This document shows, piece by piece, positions 31,674 to 42,061 of a stretch of 64,000 nt of DNA (the first letter of the stretch is position 1; the number at the start of each line of letters is the position of its first letter). This DNA comes from Rheum nobile (Eukaryota > Streptophyta > Magnoliopsida > Caryophyllales > Polygonaceae). Under the pieces are notes generated by a model. That model was not told the DNA's origin and did not search any database. It saw only the letters and a program-made list of their open reading frames with translations. Location: assembly GCA_027886185.1 (NCBI GenBank), contig WOAB01000833.1, forward strand, positions 642,501 through 706,500, written 5' to 3'. The position numbers were made by a program, and so were the translations under genes.

Positions 31674-33765
31674 GGATGGGATTTTGTTTCTCTGGCTTGT
31701 CTTCCTCGTTCACAAGCCTACTCAAGTGATCAGCCACCAAGTTCTCTGCTCCTTTCTTGTCTCTTATCTCCACATCAAACTCACTAAGCAGAAGAACCCA
31801 TCGAATTAATCTTGGCTTTGCTTCTTTCTTCGTCATTAGGTAACGAAGGGCGGCGTGATCTGTGTATATGATTACCTTCACTCCCAAAAGATATTGCCTG
31901 AATTTCTCCAAAGCAAAAACCACAGCCAGCATCTCTTTCTCAGTAGTGGAGTAGTTTCGTTGCGCTCCATTCAGAGTCATGGAAGCGTAGTGAATCACAT
32001 GAGAGGCCCTTCCCTCTTTCTGCCCCAAAACTGCTCCAACTGCATAGTCACTGGCATCACACATAATCTCGAATGGTCGAGACCAATCGGGTGCCTGGAT
32101 AATCGGTGCACTAGTCAGGCGTTCCTTCAAACAATCAAACGCCTTCTTGCACTCCTCATTCAGCTCAAATATCACCTCTTTCTTCAGCAGCTCGCATAGG
32201 GGCGATGAGATCTTGGAAAAGTCCTTGATAAACCTGCGATAAAAACTTGCATGGCCTAGGAAGGAACGAACTTCACGCACATTAGTAGGATAAAGCAAAG
32301 ACTGAATTACATCAATCTTCGCCTTATCGACCTCAATACCCTTAGCAAAGACGATATGACCTAACACAATCCATTGTTCTACCATGAAATGACACTTTTC
32401 AGAATTGAGAACTAAGTTAGTTTCAACACATCTTTTAAGCACAAATGTCAGGTGGTTCAAACATGCATCAAAGCTATCCCCATGTACCGTGAAGTCATCC
32501 ATGAATACCTCAATGAAATTCTCAATATACTCAGAGAAGATACTTACCATACATCGTTGAAAAGTACCGGGTGCGTTACATAGTCCAAAAGGCATTCTGC
32601 GGTATGCAAAAGTGACAAAGGGACATGTAAAAGTAGTCTTCTCCTGGTCTTCTGGCGCTATGGCCACCTGAAAATACCCTGAGTATCCATCTAGAAAACA
32701 ATAGTATGGGCGCCCAGCAAGGCGTTCTAGCATTTGATCAATAAAAGGTAGAGGAAAGTGGTCTTTTCGAGTTACCGCGTTCAGCTTACGGTAATCAATA
32801 CAGACTCTCCAGCCTGTCTGAGTTCTTGTAGGGACCAACTCTCCTTGTTGATTCTCAACCACTGTGATCCCTCCCTTCTTGGGGATAACCTGAGTGGGGC
32901 TGACCCATCGACTGTCGGAGATAGGAAAGATCATGTCAGCTTGAAGGAGTTTCAGCACCTCCTTCTTCACCACCTCCATCATAGGTGGGTTAAGCCTTGT
33001 TTGTGGTTGTCTGGATGGCTTGGCGTCATCTTCTAGCAAAATCCGATGCATACATGTGGAGGGACTAATCCCTTTGATGTCAGCAATGGTCCAACCCAGC
33101 GCGGTCTTGTGCTCCTTCAATGTCTCCACTAGCTTCTCCTCTTGCTCCCTTGAAAGCTTACTAGACACAATGACCGGCAAAGTGTCGTTGACTCCAAGAA
33201 AAATGTACTTGAGATGACCAGGGAGTTGTTTGAGTTCATTCTCGGGAGCCTGTACAACAGAAGGAACAAGCTTCTCGCTCGGTGTTAGCAAGTTGGGGCT
33301 AATGCCCAAAGGTTCAATAGGAAGCTTACCGTTCACATCCATCTGAGATAGGACCACCTGCATGTTAGTTGACAAAGCATATTCCGTGTGGGACTCATCT
33401 ATATCATTCTCAACAATGGATTGCAACTCATCCGAACCAGAAATATCAAACACATCTTGCACAATGGGTTCAATCACATCAATGGAGCACAAAGAGTGGT
33501 CATCAACGGGGTGTTTCATAGCATCATAAATGTTAAATTCAACCACCTCCCCATCGAATTCCATAGTAAGTGTCCCACTTACATAATCAATCTTAGTCCT
33601 AGCAGTTTTTAAGAATAGCCTTCCTAACAAAATAGGTGCAGCATGTATATCATGTTCCATATCTAGGATAAAGAAATCAGCAGGGAATATCAAGTTATCA
33701 ACCATGACCAACACATCCTCAACTACTCCCTTAGGGTAAACACTAGACCTATCGGCAAGTTGCAC
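31674..33765 (-). pseudogene. E4 protease C-terminus, reverse transcriptase and RNase H
   Basis: A long open frame of nearly 700 codons. It holds a protease tail (AAPILLGRLFLKTAR), RT with CIDYRKLNAVTRKDHF, FLDGYSGYFQ, RMPFGLCNAP and catalytic FMDDFTVHG, and RNase H with MCDASDYAVG, TEKEMLAVV, YTDHAALRYL and VADHLSR. It is open up to PIHG, where the E5 insertion interrupts it at 31669-31673. The frame continues at 14865 as TFPDDTLF. The upstream end is a TGA near 33772 where E6 has a glycine codon. Confidence 0.9.
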
Positions 33766-33771
33766 AACAAT

Positions 33772-34497
33772 TCATGTCTCATGCAAAGGTCCTAATCCAA
33801 GTGATTTATAAAGAGAGTAAGGTATAACATTGATAGATGCACCTAGATCAAGCATAGATCTTTCAAATTTAGTGTCACCTATAATACAGGGAATGCTTAC
33901 CATACCTGGATCAGCGCACTTCTTGGGCATACGTCGTTGAAACACCGCTGGGACACGTTCGCTCACCTTGACCTTCTGCTTCCCTTTCAGCTTTTGATTT
34001 CTCTTTATCGTGCAAAGCTCCTTCAAGAAACGAGCATACTTGGGAATACTTTTAACAAGTTTAAGCAAAGGGATGTTTACCTCACACTTGCTAAATGTTT
34101 CGAAGATATCCTTATCGTCGACTACCCTTCTCTCCTTGAGCGCCTCTGGGAATGGGGCGGGTGGATTTTCGGAACCGAGAGGAGGAAAGTATGGACGAAC
34201 ATAGGTGTCCACGTAAGGTTCTTTAACAGGTCTAGGAGATCCGCCGCGGGTGCGGTCAACATCCACCGCGGGGTGCGGTGAATCCCCAGAAAATTCTCGA
34301 GAAACAGTACCGTCACCGCGGGGTGCGGTGCCTCCCACCATCGGGTGCGGTGGACTCGACAGAACATTCTGGTCCTCCTCTTTGTTCTCACCGCGGGTGC
34401 GGTCGTCTCGCCGTTGGGTGCGGTGCTCCTCCAGAATTGCCTCTTTTCCTGACTCGTCCTTCTTAGCATTAGGAGCGATGGGCAATTGCTTTCCACT
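33772..34497 (-). pseudogene. E4 gag-protease linker and protease N-terminus
   Basis: It starts just after the gag stop (TGA at 34498-34500, in ITL-SGK where an arginine codon is expected). A linker with a GC-word cluster (34243-34430) gives runs such as HRTQRRDDRTRG. The conserved KDIFETFSKCEVNIPLL and QKLKGKQKVKV segments follow, then protease residues MLDLGASINVIPYSLY. It stops at 33772. Confidence 0.82.
34243..34430 (-). repeat. GC-word cluster in E4 gag-protease linker
   Basis: Six or seven copies of CCGCGGGTGCGGT or CACCGCGGGGTGCGGTG variants within 190 bp, spaced by unrelated sequence. They keep the reading frame open but code different residues from copy to copy, so the DNA word rather than the peptide is conserved. 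Confidence 0.85.
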
Positions 34498-35844
34498 TCA
34501 TAGGGTTATAGCGCTCACATTTTCCCTCGGGTTTACTACCGTTTGAGATGGTAGAGTCCCCGAAGTCCGTGCATCAATCCTTGTGATCGCCTCAGCCATC
34601 TGTCCCATATGCATCTCTAGGTTCTTGATACTCGACGTCGTAGCTTGGACGTGAGTGCTGAAATGTTTCGTCAAAGCCTTGAGCATATCTTCAGTTGAAG
34701 GAGACGCATCAGGTTGTGGACCTTGTGGCCTTTGAACAAATAGGGGTCTGGGCTGAGGTTGTTGTTGTTGATTCGGTTGATCCCTCCATCTGAAATTTGG
34801 GTGGTCTCTCCATCCCAGATTATAAGTGTTGGAGTAGGGATCATGCTGAGGTCTTTGAGGTCCATAACCCCCTACAACGTTCACCTCAGCATTCGAATCA
34901 TCTTGTAATTGAGGACATGCGTCGGTGGGGTGGAATTGATCAGCACAAATCCCACACGCTTTGAGTTGTTGAGGAGTTCCTTGTAGCGTAAGTCTCCTTA
35001 CCATGTCCTTCAACTCAGTGATATCACTTGCATACGCAGGGCGAGTAGAGTCAGCAGTATTGACTCCTCTCTTGGTAGAAGTTCTACCGAAATTTCTTGT
35101 GCCCTCTGCCATCTCCTGAATCTTTTCCATAGCTACTGCCGGTGTTGTGTTTAGAATGTTGCCACCACATGCAGCGTCAATGATCCTCCTTTCACTGTCC
35201 AGCAGACCATTGTAAAGATGAAGCACCAGGTCTTGATTGGTGTACTCGTGGAACGGACAACTTGAGCAAAGTCTCTTGAACCGCTCATAGTACTCATAAA
35301 GGGTCTCGTCAGCCTCCTGCTCAATGTTGCTTATAGCCTTTTTCAAACTGTTTGCCTTCTTTGCAGGGAAATACTTTTCAAGAAACGCCTTATGCAGTTT
35401 GTTCCACGTGTCTATGCTTCCAGTAGGCAGATGGTAATACCAGTCATCAGCAGCGTCTTTAAGGGTAAACCCGAAAGCTCTCATCTTGATTTGTTCCTCA
35501 GTGACGTTCGCCGGTTTCATGCTCATGCAGACAGTGTGGAATTTACCCATGTGCTTGATTGGGTCATCTCCACTCAGTCCATGGAATGAAGGGAGCAAAT
35601 GAATCAGCCTCGGCTTCAACTCAAAGTTTACGCCCTCTCCTACAACAGGAATAGTCACAGCCAAGGGTTGCTGTTGCAGGTTGAACGCTGTCAACTGCCT
35701 CAATGTTCGATCTGCGTCACCCATCTCAAATGCAGGGTTGTCAAAAACCAAAGTACGGTTGACTCTGCGATCTTGGGAAAAAGTTCTCTCAATCTCTGGA
35801 TCAAAATCAAGAAGGGGTGAATTAGTAGCATGAGTGTGAACCAT
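34498..35844 (-). pseudogene. E4 gag
   Basis: It is open from upstream of 35844 to the TGA at 34498. The likely start is ATG 35844 (MVHTHATNSPLL) or the later ATG 35724 (MGDADRTLRQLTAF), which aligns with the E6 start. The conserved gag core is visible: MRAFGFTLKDAADDWYYHL, FLEKYFPAKKAN, YERFKRLCSSCPFHEY, LLDSERRIIDAACGG. A CX2C..H..C-like knuckle (CGICADQFHPTDACP) follows at about residue 310. The C-terminal part (STEDMLKALTKHFSTH, ITRIDARTSG) is the part retained in E5. It is one long frame apart from the terminal TGA, where an arginine codon is expected. Confidence 0.88.
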
Positions 35845-35903
35845 AAGATAGGTCCACACCAAGGTTGGTAACAAACAAACACACAAAAACAGAAAATTTG
35901 ACT

Positions 35904-35922
35904 CCCCGGCAACGGCGCCAAA
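35904..35922 (-). other. E4 primer binding site
   Basis: The - strand reads TGGCGCCGTTGCCGGGGAG next to the LTR end at 35925, as in E5 and E6. Confidence 0.85.
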
Positions 35923-35924
35923 TT

Positions 35925-37267
35925 TGACAGGCCTAAAGTCATATGCCTAATCAAAGAAATCCTAAAGTACCTACTAAAGAGTATAGCAAGCAAGTCAGGG
36001 TCGAACCCAAGGGAATCAGGTTATCTATTCTTGTGTTTCGCAAGTCACCAACTAGGAACTAGGGGGGGTGTTTGTATGATTTTCGAACCAAGTAATTAAA
36101 ACAAAGCAAAGCAAATGATGTGAATATGATGGGGAAAAGCGCTACACCTGACAAAGATCCACACAACAAGAGATATGGTTGATCACTGAATTCTATTAAT
36201 CTCAAGTTCTTATCTTTCCTTTAGTTGTTCTTATCCCGATCATATGTAACTATTAGTTCTACCAGCCCTAATAGTACTTATTACTAAGTCAAATCCGAAA
36301 ACCTTCAAGACTCAACAAAGCAATAGCATTCAACCAAGGATTCAACAAGATACATGCAATAGAAACAACCCGTTACTATAAGCATGCAATTAACTCTCTC
36401 TCACGATGAACACTCGCAACCCGCTTATGTAAATCGTGTTTGCTACTAGATATGCAACCCGAACCCGGAATCACAAGTCCTAGCTATATGGATAATACCA
36501 ATAAACCTAGGTGATCAGTCTAGATAAACCAATAAGATTCAATAAACATTCGAGCGCAAGAGAATTAATACAACTAGATAGGAAAATGAACAAGAGTAGA
36601 AAACTCACAACCAATCAATTGAAGGCTTCAAAACGCCAAGTGCAACAATGGAGGTTTAGTTCTCCATAAGGTTTGTGAGATAAAACTAGGGTTTGGTGGA
36701 AAAACAAAAGGTTACCTCCAAAAAGTCTTAGAAAGTACCTTAAATACTAGGGCAATTAATTCAGAAATAAAGAAAAGGAAATAACAAACTTGGAAATAAA
36801 GTTTCGGAAATAAAACAAAACGGGAAATAAAAACTCGGAAAAAGTCTTCAGCGTGCGTGCCACCGCGGGTGCGGTGACACCCACCTCGGGGTGCGGTGGT
36901 CTTCCAGTGTCCGGCTCCTCTTCTCTGACTTTCTCGCCGCGGGTGCGGCAAGGCCTACCGTTGGGTGCGGTGGCATTCCAGAACTTCATTCTCCTTTCTG
37001 CTTGCTCAACCACTGGGTGCGGTGGTCTTCGGCGCGGGTGCGGCAAGGCTCCAGTACTCCTTTGTCTTCTCTCAAGGCTTCTCCTTGCATCCTTCGCACC
37101 GCTCCTCAACTCTTCTCTTCCATGTGTCTCAGAACTTTGTAAATCCTAAGATTTCTTCACTTCTTGGCTTCTCATCCAGATCACAAAGTTAACACCAGAA
37201 CACACCTAAAATTCATCTAAACCATGCTAATAACCACTAGATGCACTATACAATATATCGCATATCA
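35925..37267 (-). repeat. E4 5' LTR (1343 bp)
   Basis: It starts TGACAGGCC on the + strand, and GCATATCA is taken as the other end. A GC-word cluster lies at 36853-37045 (variants CACCGCGGGTGCGGTG, CGGGGTGCGGTGG, CCGTTGGGTGCGGTGG). No second copy is present in the window because the 3' end of E4 is lost. CACCA follows at 37268-37272. Confidence 0.78.
36853..37045 (-). repeat. GC-word cluster in E4 LTR
   Basis: Six GC-rich words of the CCGCGGGTGCGGTG type over 190 bp, in the part of the LTR upstream of transcription if the LTR is read on the - strand. The E4 consensus carries TGCGGTG, unlike GGCGGTG in E6. Confidence 0.82.
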
Positions 37268-37620
37268 CACCACCTCGGGTGTTCATCACTTTGAACCCCT
37301 CCACCCATCCTCCGCCAGGGTTGAATCCGCCAAACTCAAGAAGGGGAGACATAACGTTGTTTCCTCGAAGGAGTTCACGAAAAATGAGTGCTTGCTTGGC
37401 AAGAACAAGGATCCGAACCTAGATGGGTCTTGCCTTACGGGCATCGATCGCATACCCTCCAAAGGATGCACAAGCAGGTTTCCAACAACGGGTCTGGCCC
37501 TATTGGTGGAAAGATGACGAAAATAGCATAAGGGGCTATCGAACTGCCACTAGAAGACCCCAAGCTAAAATAGACTTTCACAAGTTCAAAGGCGGAGACC
37601 CACATGGGTTGTTTTTTAAA
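37268..37620 (+). pseudogene. E8 gag, 5' piece
   Basis: The last roughly 100 bp read RRPQAKIDFHKFKGGDPHG then FFKEA, the N-terminal 'DFPKFDGxDPxGWxFKAE' motif of Ty3/gypsy gag. The gene is cut at 37620 by MULE-2 and resumes at 46653. The part before 37500 is not recognisable. E8 has no LTR in view and its clade is unknown. Confidence 0.72.
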
Positions 37621-37705
37621 GAAGCATTTGCAAAAACTACCAGAATTTCATGGGCCGTTTGCATAAATATCAGATTTTAGAAAGTATAGCAAAAATGCCA
37701 TAAAG
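37621..37705 (+). repeat. MULE-2 left TIR
   Basis: Aligns with the reverse complement of 46559-46643, sharing CATTNGCAAA at the tip, the central TTGCANAAA and AAAGTATNNGCAAAAAT. Identity is moderate, which suggests age. TTTGCAAA-type tips are common in plant MULEs. Confidence 0.7.
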
Positions 37706-37829
37706 CTGCAAAAGTTGGTTTTCAGAAAAAGATACAATCATATTTCTATTTATCTTTTCTTTTCTTAAAATTATACTTTTAATAACCGTTAATTATACTT
37801 AATAACATGTTTACTGTTCTTCACAAAAC

Positions 37830-38345
37830 CCTAGCTGGAGACTTCCCAGATCGCTGCCCCCAATCTCGATTCTGCCTCTCCCTCTTTCTTCTCTCTCTTT
37901 TTTTCTTCTCGTCGAAGTTTTCAGTGGAGATGAACCACAAGTTTATGCGCGGTTCTCCGAAGACTTTCCTCCTGGACGCCGACATGAATTGGAGCCAGAC
38001 GATATTCGCGCTCGAGGAGATTTTCTTGAAGGAGGAGCCGTCAGCGGCCGCCGGTGCGAAAAGGCGATGACGATCGGCTTTTCGTCGTCGGAGAGAACAA
38101 CTGCGGCGAATTTTCAACTTTTGATCTGCAATTTCAGTTCAAAAGCGGGGTTAGCTACTTTGCTCTCTGTTCGTGGTATCTTTGATTTCATTTTTTTTGC
38201 TCTATTGCATGAATTGGAAGGGAACATACTTTTCAATTGGTCTAGAATCGGTCCAAAAGCAGAGGATATCTGGGGGCGGACAGGAATGAAGTCGAACCAT
38301 TTGCTGAAGAAATTGGAGCATGGCTTGTCATATTCTGAGGCTTGA
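37830..38345 (+). other. MULE-2 left subterminal GC-richer island
   Basis: Noticeably more GC-rich than its surroundings, with a short frame MNHKFMRGSPKTFLLDADM followed by an Ala/Glu-rich end at 38070 and a second frame to 38345. This may be a captured host exon or the old 5' part of an element gene. I recognise no domain. Confidence 0.35.
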
Positions 38346-38480
38346 ATTATTCGATCAAGATATATATAGCAATATCAGAGAACACAAGTATATATTGCTT
38401 TTATATTACACATTGTGAAGTGTTGCAACATCATTAGGCATCACCTAACCTCTTACTGATAGGGGGAGAAATATTTATAC

Positions 38481-39078
38481 GAACATATATATGTCACCAC
38501 CAAGCCTTGTTCGACTCCAAGTAAATCACGTTTCGATTCATTAAATTTAAAATCTGACCACACCATCGTCTTTGTCATGCTCAATATACTTAGACCCGAC
38601 TCTTGAATCATTTGAAATCATCTCCGAACGACATCGAATCACCTCCGTATCGGCCCGCTTTGTGCATGGAAAACTTAAACTCTTAAATTATATATAGATC
38701 CCTCCCACATTTATGTACTTTATCAAGCCATATTTATACGAAGTCATGTCAATGCTCTGTTATAGCCGATTTTAAATGTCAGAGCAATATTCACTTTATC
38801 AGGCCACATTTGTACGTAGTCAGGTCATTTTTAGTTATATTAACTTTAAATTTTTAACTAATTTTTCCTTTCTCTTACAATAGGTTTTCCATGCATAAAG
38901 CGGGCCGATACATGAGATGATTCGATGTCGTTCGGAGATGATTTCAAATGATTCAAGAGGCGGGTTTAAGTAACTTGAGCATGGCGAAGACAATGGTGTG
39001 GTCAAATTTTGAATTTAATGAATCGAAATGTGATTTTCTTGGGGTCGAACAAGACCTGGTGGTGATGTATATATGTTC
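38481..39078. repeat. MULE-2 inverted-repeat module IR-1
   Basis: The arms are 38481-38674 and 38884-39078, about 195 bp each. They contain unit A (CACCACCAAGCCTTGTTCGA at the outer end, TTTGTGCATGGAAAAC at the inner end). The spacer holds unit B (TTTATCAGGCCACATTTGTA and related words). Confidence 0.8.
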
Positions 39079-39502
39079 ATATATATGTTCGAACAATGTT
39101 CTGAAAATGCAAACTATATGATAAGATTGGTAGCATTCAAAGAATCAAAACGCAACTCAAGCAAAATGATCTGTATATGCTGAATAATATTTCTCAGTTG
39201 CTTAGTTTTATAGAGGAATGATTTCTAATGTGTTAATTGATGGTTGTTTTAGTGAATAAAAACACTCACCAAATATCTTTTGCACTGTTTATACAATCTT
39301 GTATAGTGTTGACATGAAAACTGATTCTTGCATAAGTTAAATGTATGTTCTTGTTCAGGTTCTTTATGATCGAAACACTGGGAAAGCGGAGTTTAGTTGC
39401 TGAATTTTTCCAAGAAAATATGTTTTGCCATTAATATAAATTGATGTGATTTAGCAAACTATAATACACACCAGAAACAATATTATAAACAATATTAAAA
39501 TT

Positions 39503-40862
39503 TCAAGTTAATATAACAGAGTAATGACCTGACTACGTACAAATGTGGCCTGATAAAATCAATATTGTTCTGAAATTTAAAATCGGCTAACATTTGAAAT
39601 TTGTGATATAACAAAACATTGACCTGACTTCGTATAAATGTGACTTGACTTCGTACACATGTGATCTGATAAAGTATATAATGCTCTTAAGTTTTAAAGT
39701 ACCTTGTTCATCGCCTATATACATCACCACCAAGCCTTGTTCGACCCCAAGAAAAACACCTCTTGATTCATTAAATTCAAAATCTGACCACACCATCGTC
39801 TTCGTCATGCTCAAGTTACTTAAACCCGCCTCTTGAATCATTTGATATCATCTCCAAACGACATCGAATCACCTCCTGTATCGGTCCGCTTTGTGCATGG
39901 AAAACCTATTGTAAGAGTGTACAAGAAGGGAGTCGACTCTAAGAGCGGCTGTAACACCCCCGACTTACGTCGGAAATGCCACACGCTAGTGACCTCAAAC
40001 GTTGTTGTCCGATGTCATCCAAGGCTTTGATCGGAACAATTAACTTAAATAAACATATTAAATAACAAAAGGTTAAACAGCGGAAGACATTTGGATAAGA
40101 AACTCAACCCTTTTTATTAAAAGATCTCTCATCAAACGAGAGAAGTATTTTTTACAACAGAGAAAATTACAGCGGAAGACTCATAAATTACACAGCGGAA
40201 GACTTTTAAGAATCAACCTATAACATGGCTAGGTGATAAAAATACATGTTAAAGTAATACTTAACAACTTAAAACAGTGACACTTAAATCTTCGTCTGCA
40301 AGCCTCTTCTTCTTCAACAGGTTACTTTAACTTCGGGAACCAACCACTAATGTGCCGTATAGGACGGATGACACCAAGCAACCATGCAAGGAATAAAACC
40401 CGATTGGTTAGTCTAATGAAAGACTATGCAATGGTGAAAACAGAATGGTTCTAGTGATCGTAACCGTTTACTATCATTGTTCCTCGAATAAATCTTCATT
40501 CTACTCGGGCTGATACGGAGGTGATTCGATGTCGTTCGGATGTGATTTCAAATGATTCAAGAGTCGAGTTTATGTAACTTGAGCATGGCGAAACCGATGG
40601 TGTGGTCAGATTTTTAATTTAATGAATCGAGAGGTGTTTTTCTTGGGTCGAACAAGGCTTGGTGGTGATGTATATAGGCAATGAACAAGGTATTTTAAAA
40701 CTTCATAACATTATGTACTTTATCAGACCACATATGTACGAAGTCAGGCCACATTTATACGAAGTCAGGTCAATGCTCTGTTATATCACAAAATTTCAAA
40801 TGTTAGCCGATTTTAAATTTCAGAGCAATATCCACTTTATCAGGCCACATGTATACGTAGTA
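39503..40862. repeat. MULE-2 inverted-repeat module IR-2
   Basis: The arms are 39503-39906 and 40511-40862. Each arm is unit B on the outside and unit A inside, so the palindrome is longer than IR-1. The spacer 39907-40510 is mostly a Tekay-type LTR fragment. Confidence 0.78.
39950..40500 (-). repeat. Tekay-type LTR fragment inside MULE-2
   Basis: It begins TGTAACACCCCCGACTTACG, the reverse complement of a Tekay LTR end. It shares GGATGACACCAAGCAACCAT and ATTGGTTAGTCTAA-type stretches with the E1 LTR (around 4895-4960, opposite strand). Only the distal part is present and the other boundary at about 40500 is abrupt. Confidence 0.7.
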
Positions 40863-41254
40863 AATGAAGCATTGTTGTCTCGCCTTCCAGTACGCAATGG
40901 ATAGAATGGACCACTTTCCTTCATCATAAACCAAGAAACAACCTATGAGAAGATGCCAAAATTAAATGGTGGATTATCACCATCTGTTGTACATTAAGTA
41001 TCAAGAGCAGAGCCACTGATATTGTGTCATTTAGTGTAGTCACTCATTTCCTGCAGATTGCTATTACAATACAAGGAGTGTATAGTGCAGGTTGAATTAT
41101 TGCTAGAACATGATTGCCGCCAACAAGTATCAGTTCGCTCTATCACTAGCAACTACCAGAAAGCACCAACAAGCTGCAAAATATGCATTCAGCAAGCCAA
41201 AATATTACACCAGGATCAAAGCACTTTGTCAATACTGAATGTTTGTTTCAAATT

Positions 41255-41530
41255 TAAAGTTAATATAACAGAGTAATGACCTGACAATGTACAAATATGG
41301 CCTGATAAAGTGAATATTGCTCTGAAATTTGAAATTGACTAACATTTGAAATTATGTGATATAACAGAGCATTGACTTGACTTTGTATAAATATGACCTG
41401 ACTTCGTTTAAATGTGGCCTGACAAAGTACATAATGCTCTGTTATGTAACAAAATTTACGAAAATGAAGTTTTAAATGTTAGTCGGTTTTAAATGTCAGA
41501 GCAATATTCATTTTATCAGACCACATTTAT
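41255..41530 (-). repeat. MULE-2 unit B copy (double)
   Basis: Contains GTAATGACCTGAC, TGGCCTGATAAAGTGAATA and ATATAACAGAGCATTGAC, followed by an inverted partial copy (CAGAGCAATATTCATTTTAT), so this is itself a small palindrome. Confidence 0.65.
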
Positions 41531-42061
41531 ACTGAGGCACTGAAGAGTGTACAAGAAAGTCTAATATATAAGAACGTTGATTTAGCAATTCGAATCTTGG
41601 ACCTTAATTAGCCTAGCTTCAACTTTGCTTTTGAATGAAAATTGAAGTTAAAAAGTAAAGTATGTAATTGGTCTAGATAAGGGCTGAAAGATCTATACCA
41701 TTATGGAGAAAGTACAAGTTTGAAAATGTCAAAGATGTCACCAAGATAGGAATGATTTTTTAAGTGAATTGAAATTATGCATTAGATACTCTGTCACACT
41801 GGAACATGTATTTTGTGTTGCTTATATCTCTCCCTTTCCTTTTGTCCTAATATTTTTAGTGATTATCAATTCAACGAGGATCACAACTAATAAATGAAAA
41901 CTTAAGTGTTTCTCATTACGAAACCAACTAATGTTCGTTTCAAATTTAAAGTTGATATAACAGATTAATGACCTGACAACGTACAAATGTAGCCTGACAA
42001 AGTGGATATCGCTCTGACAATTCAGCTTCAGTGTTCATTCAAGATCAAAGCAACCCATGTG

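Larger units (their letters stand above)
13680..37267 (-). mobile_element. E4: Athila element, host of the nested E5 and E6
   Basis: From high to low coordinate on the - strand: 5' LTR (35925-37267), primer site, gag, protease region, RT, RNase H, interruption by E5 (14866-31668), RNase H-integrase linker, integrase up to 13680. Across the E5 insertion the protein reads smoothly, PIHG on one side and TFPDDTLF on the other, with CCCAT duplicated (14861-14865 and 31669-31673). The 3' end including the 3' LTR is lost where E7 begins. It is the oldest Athila in the nest. Confidence 0.85.
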
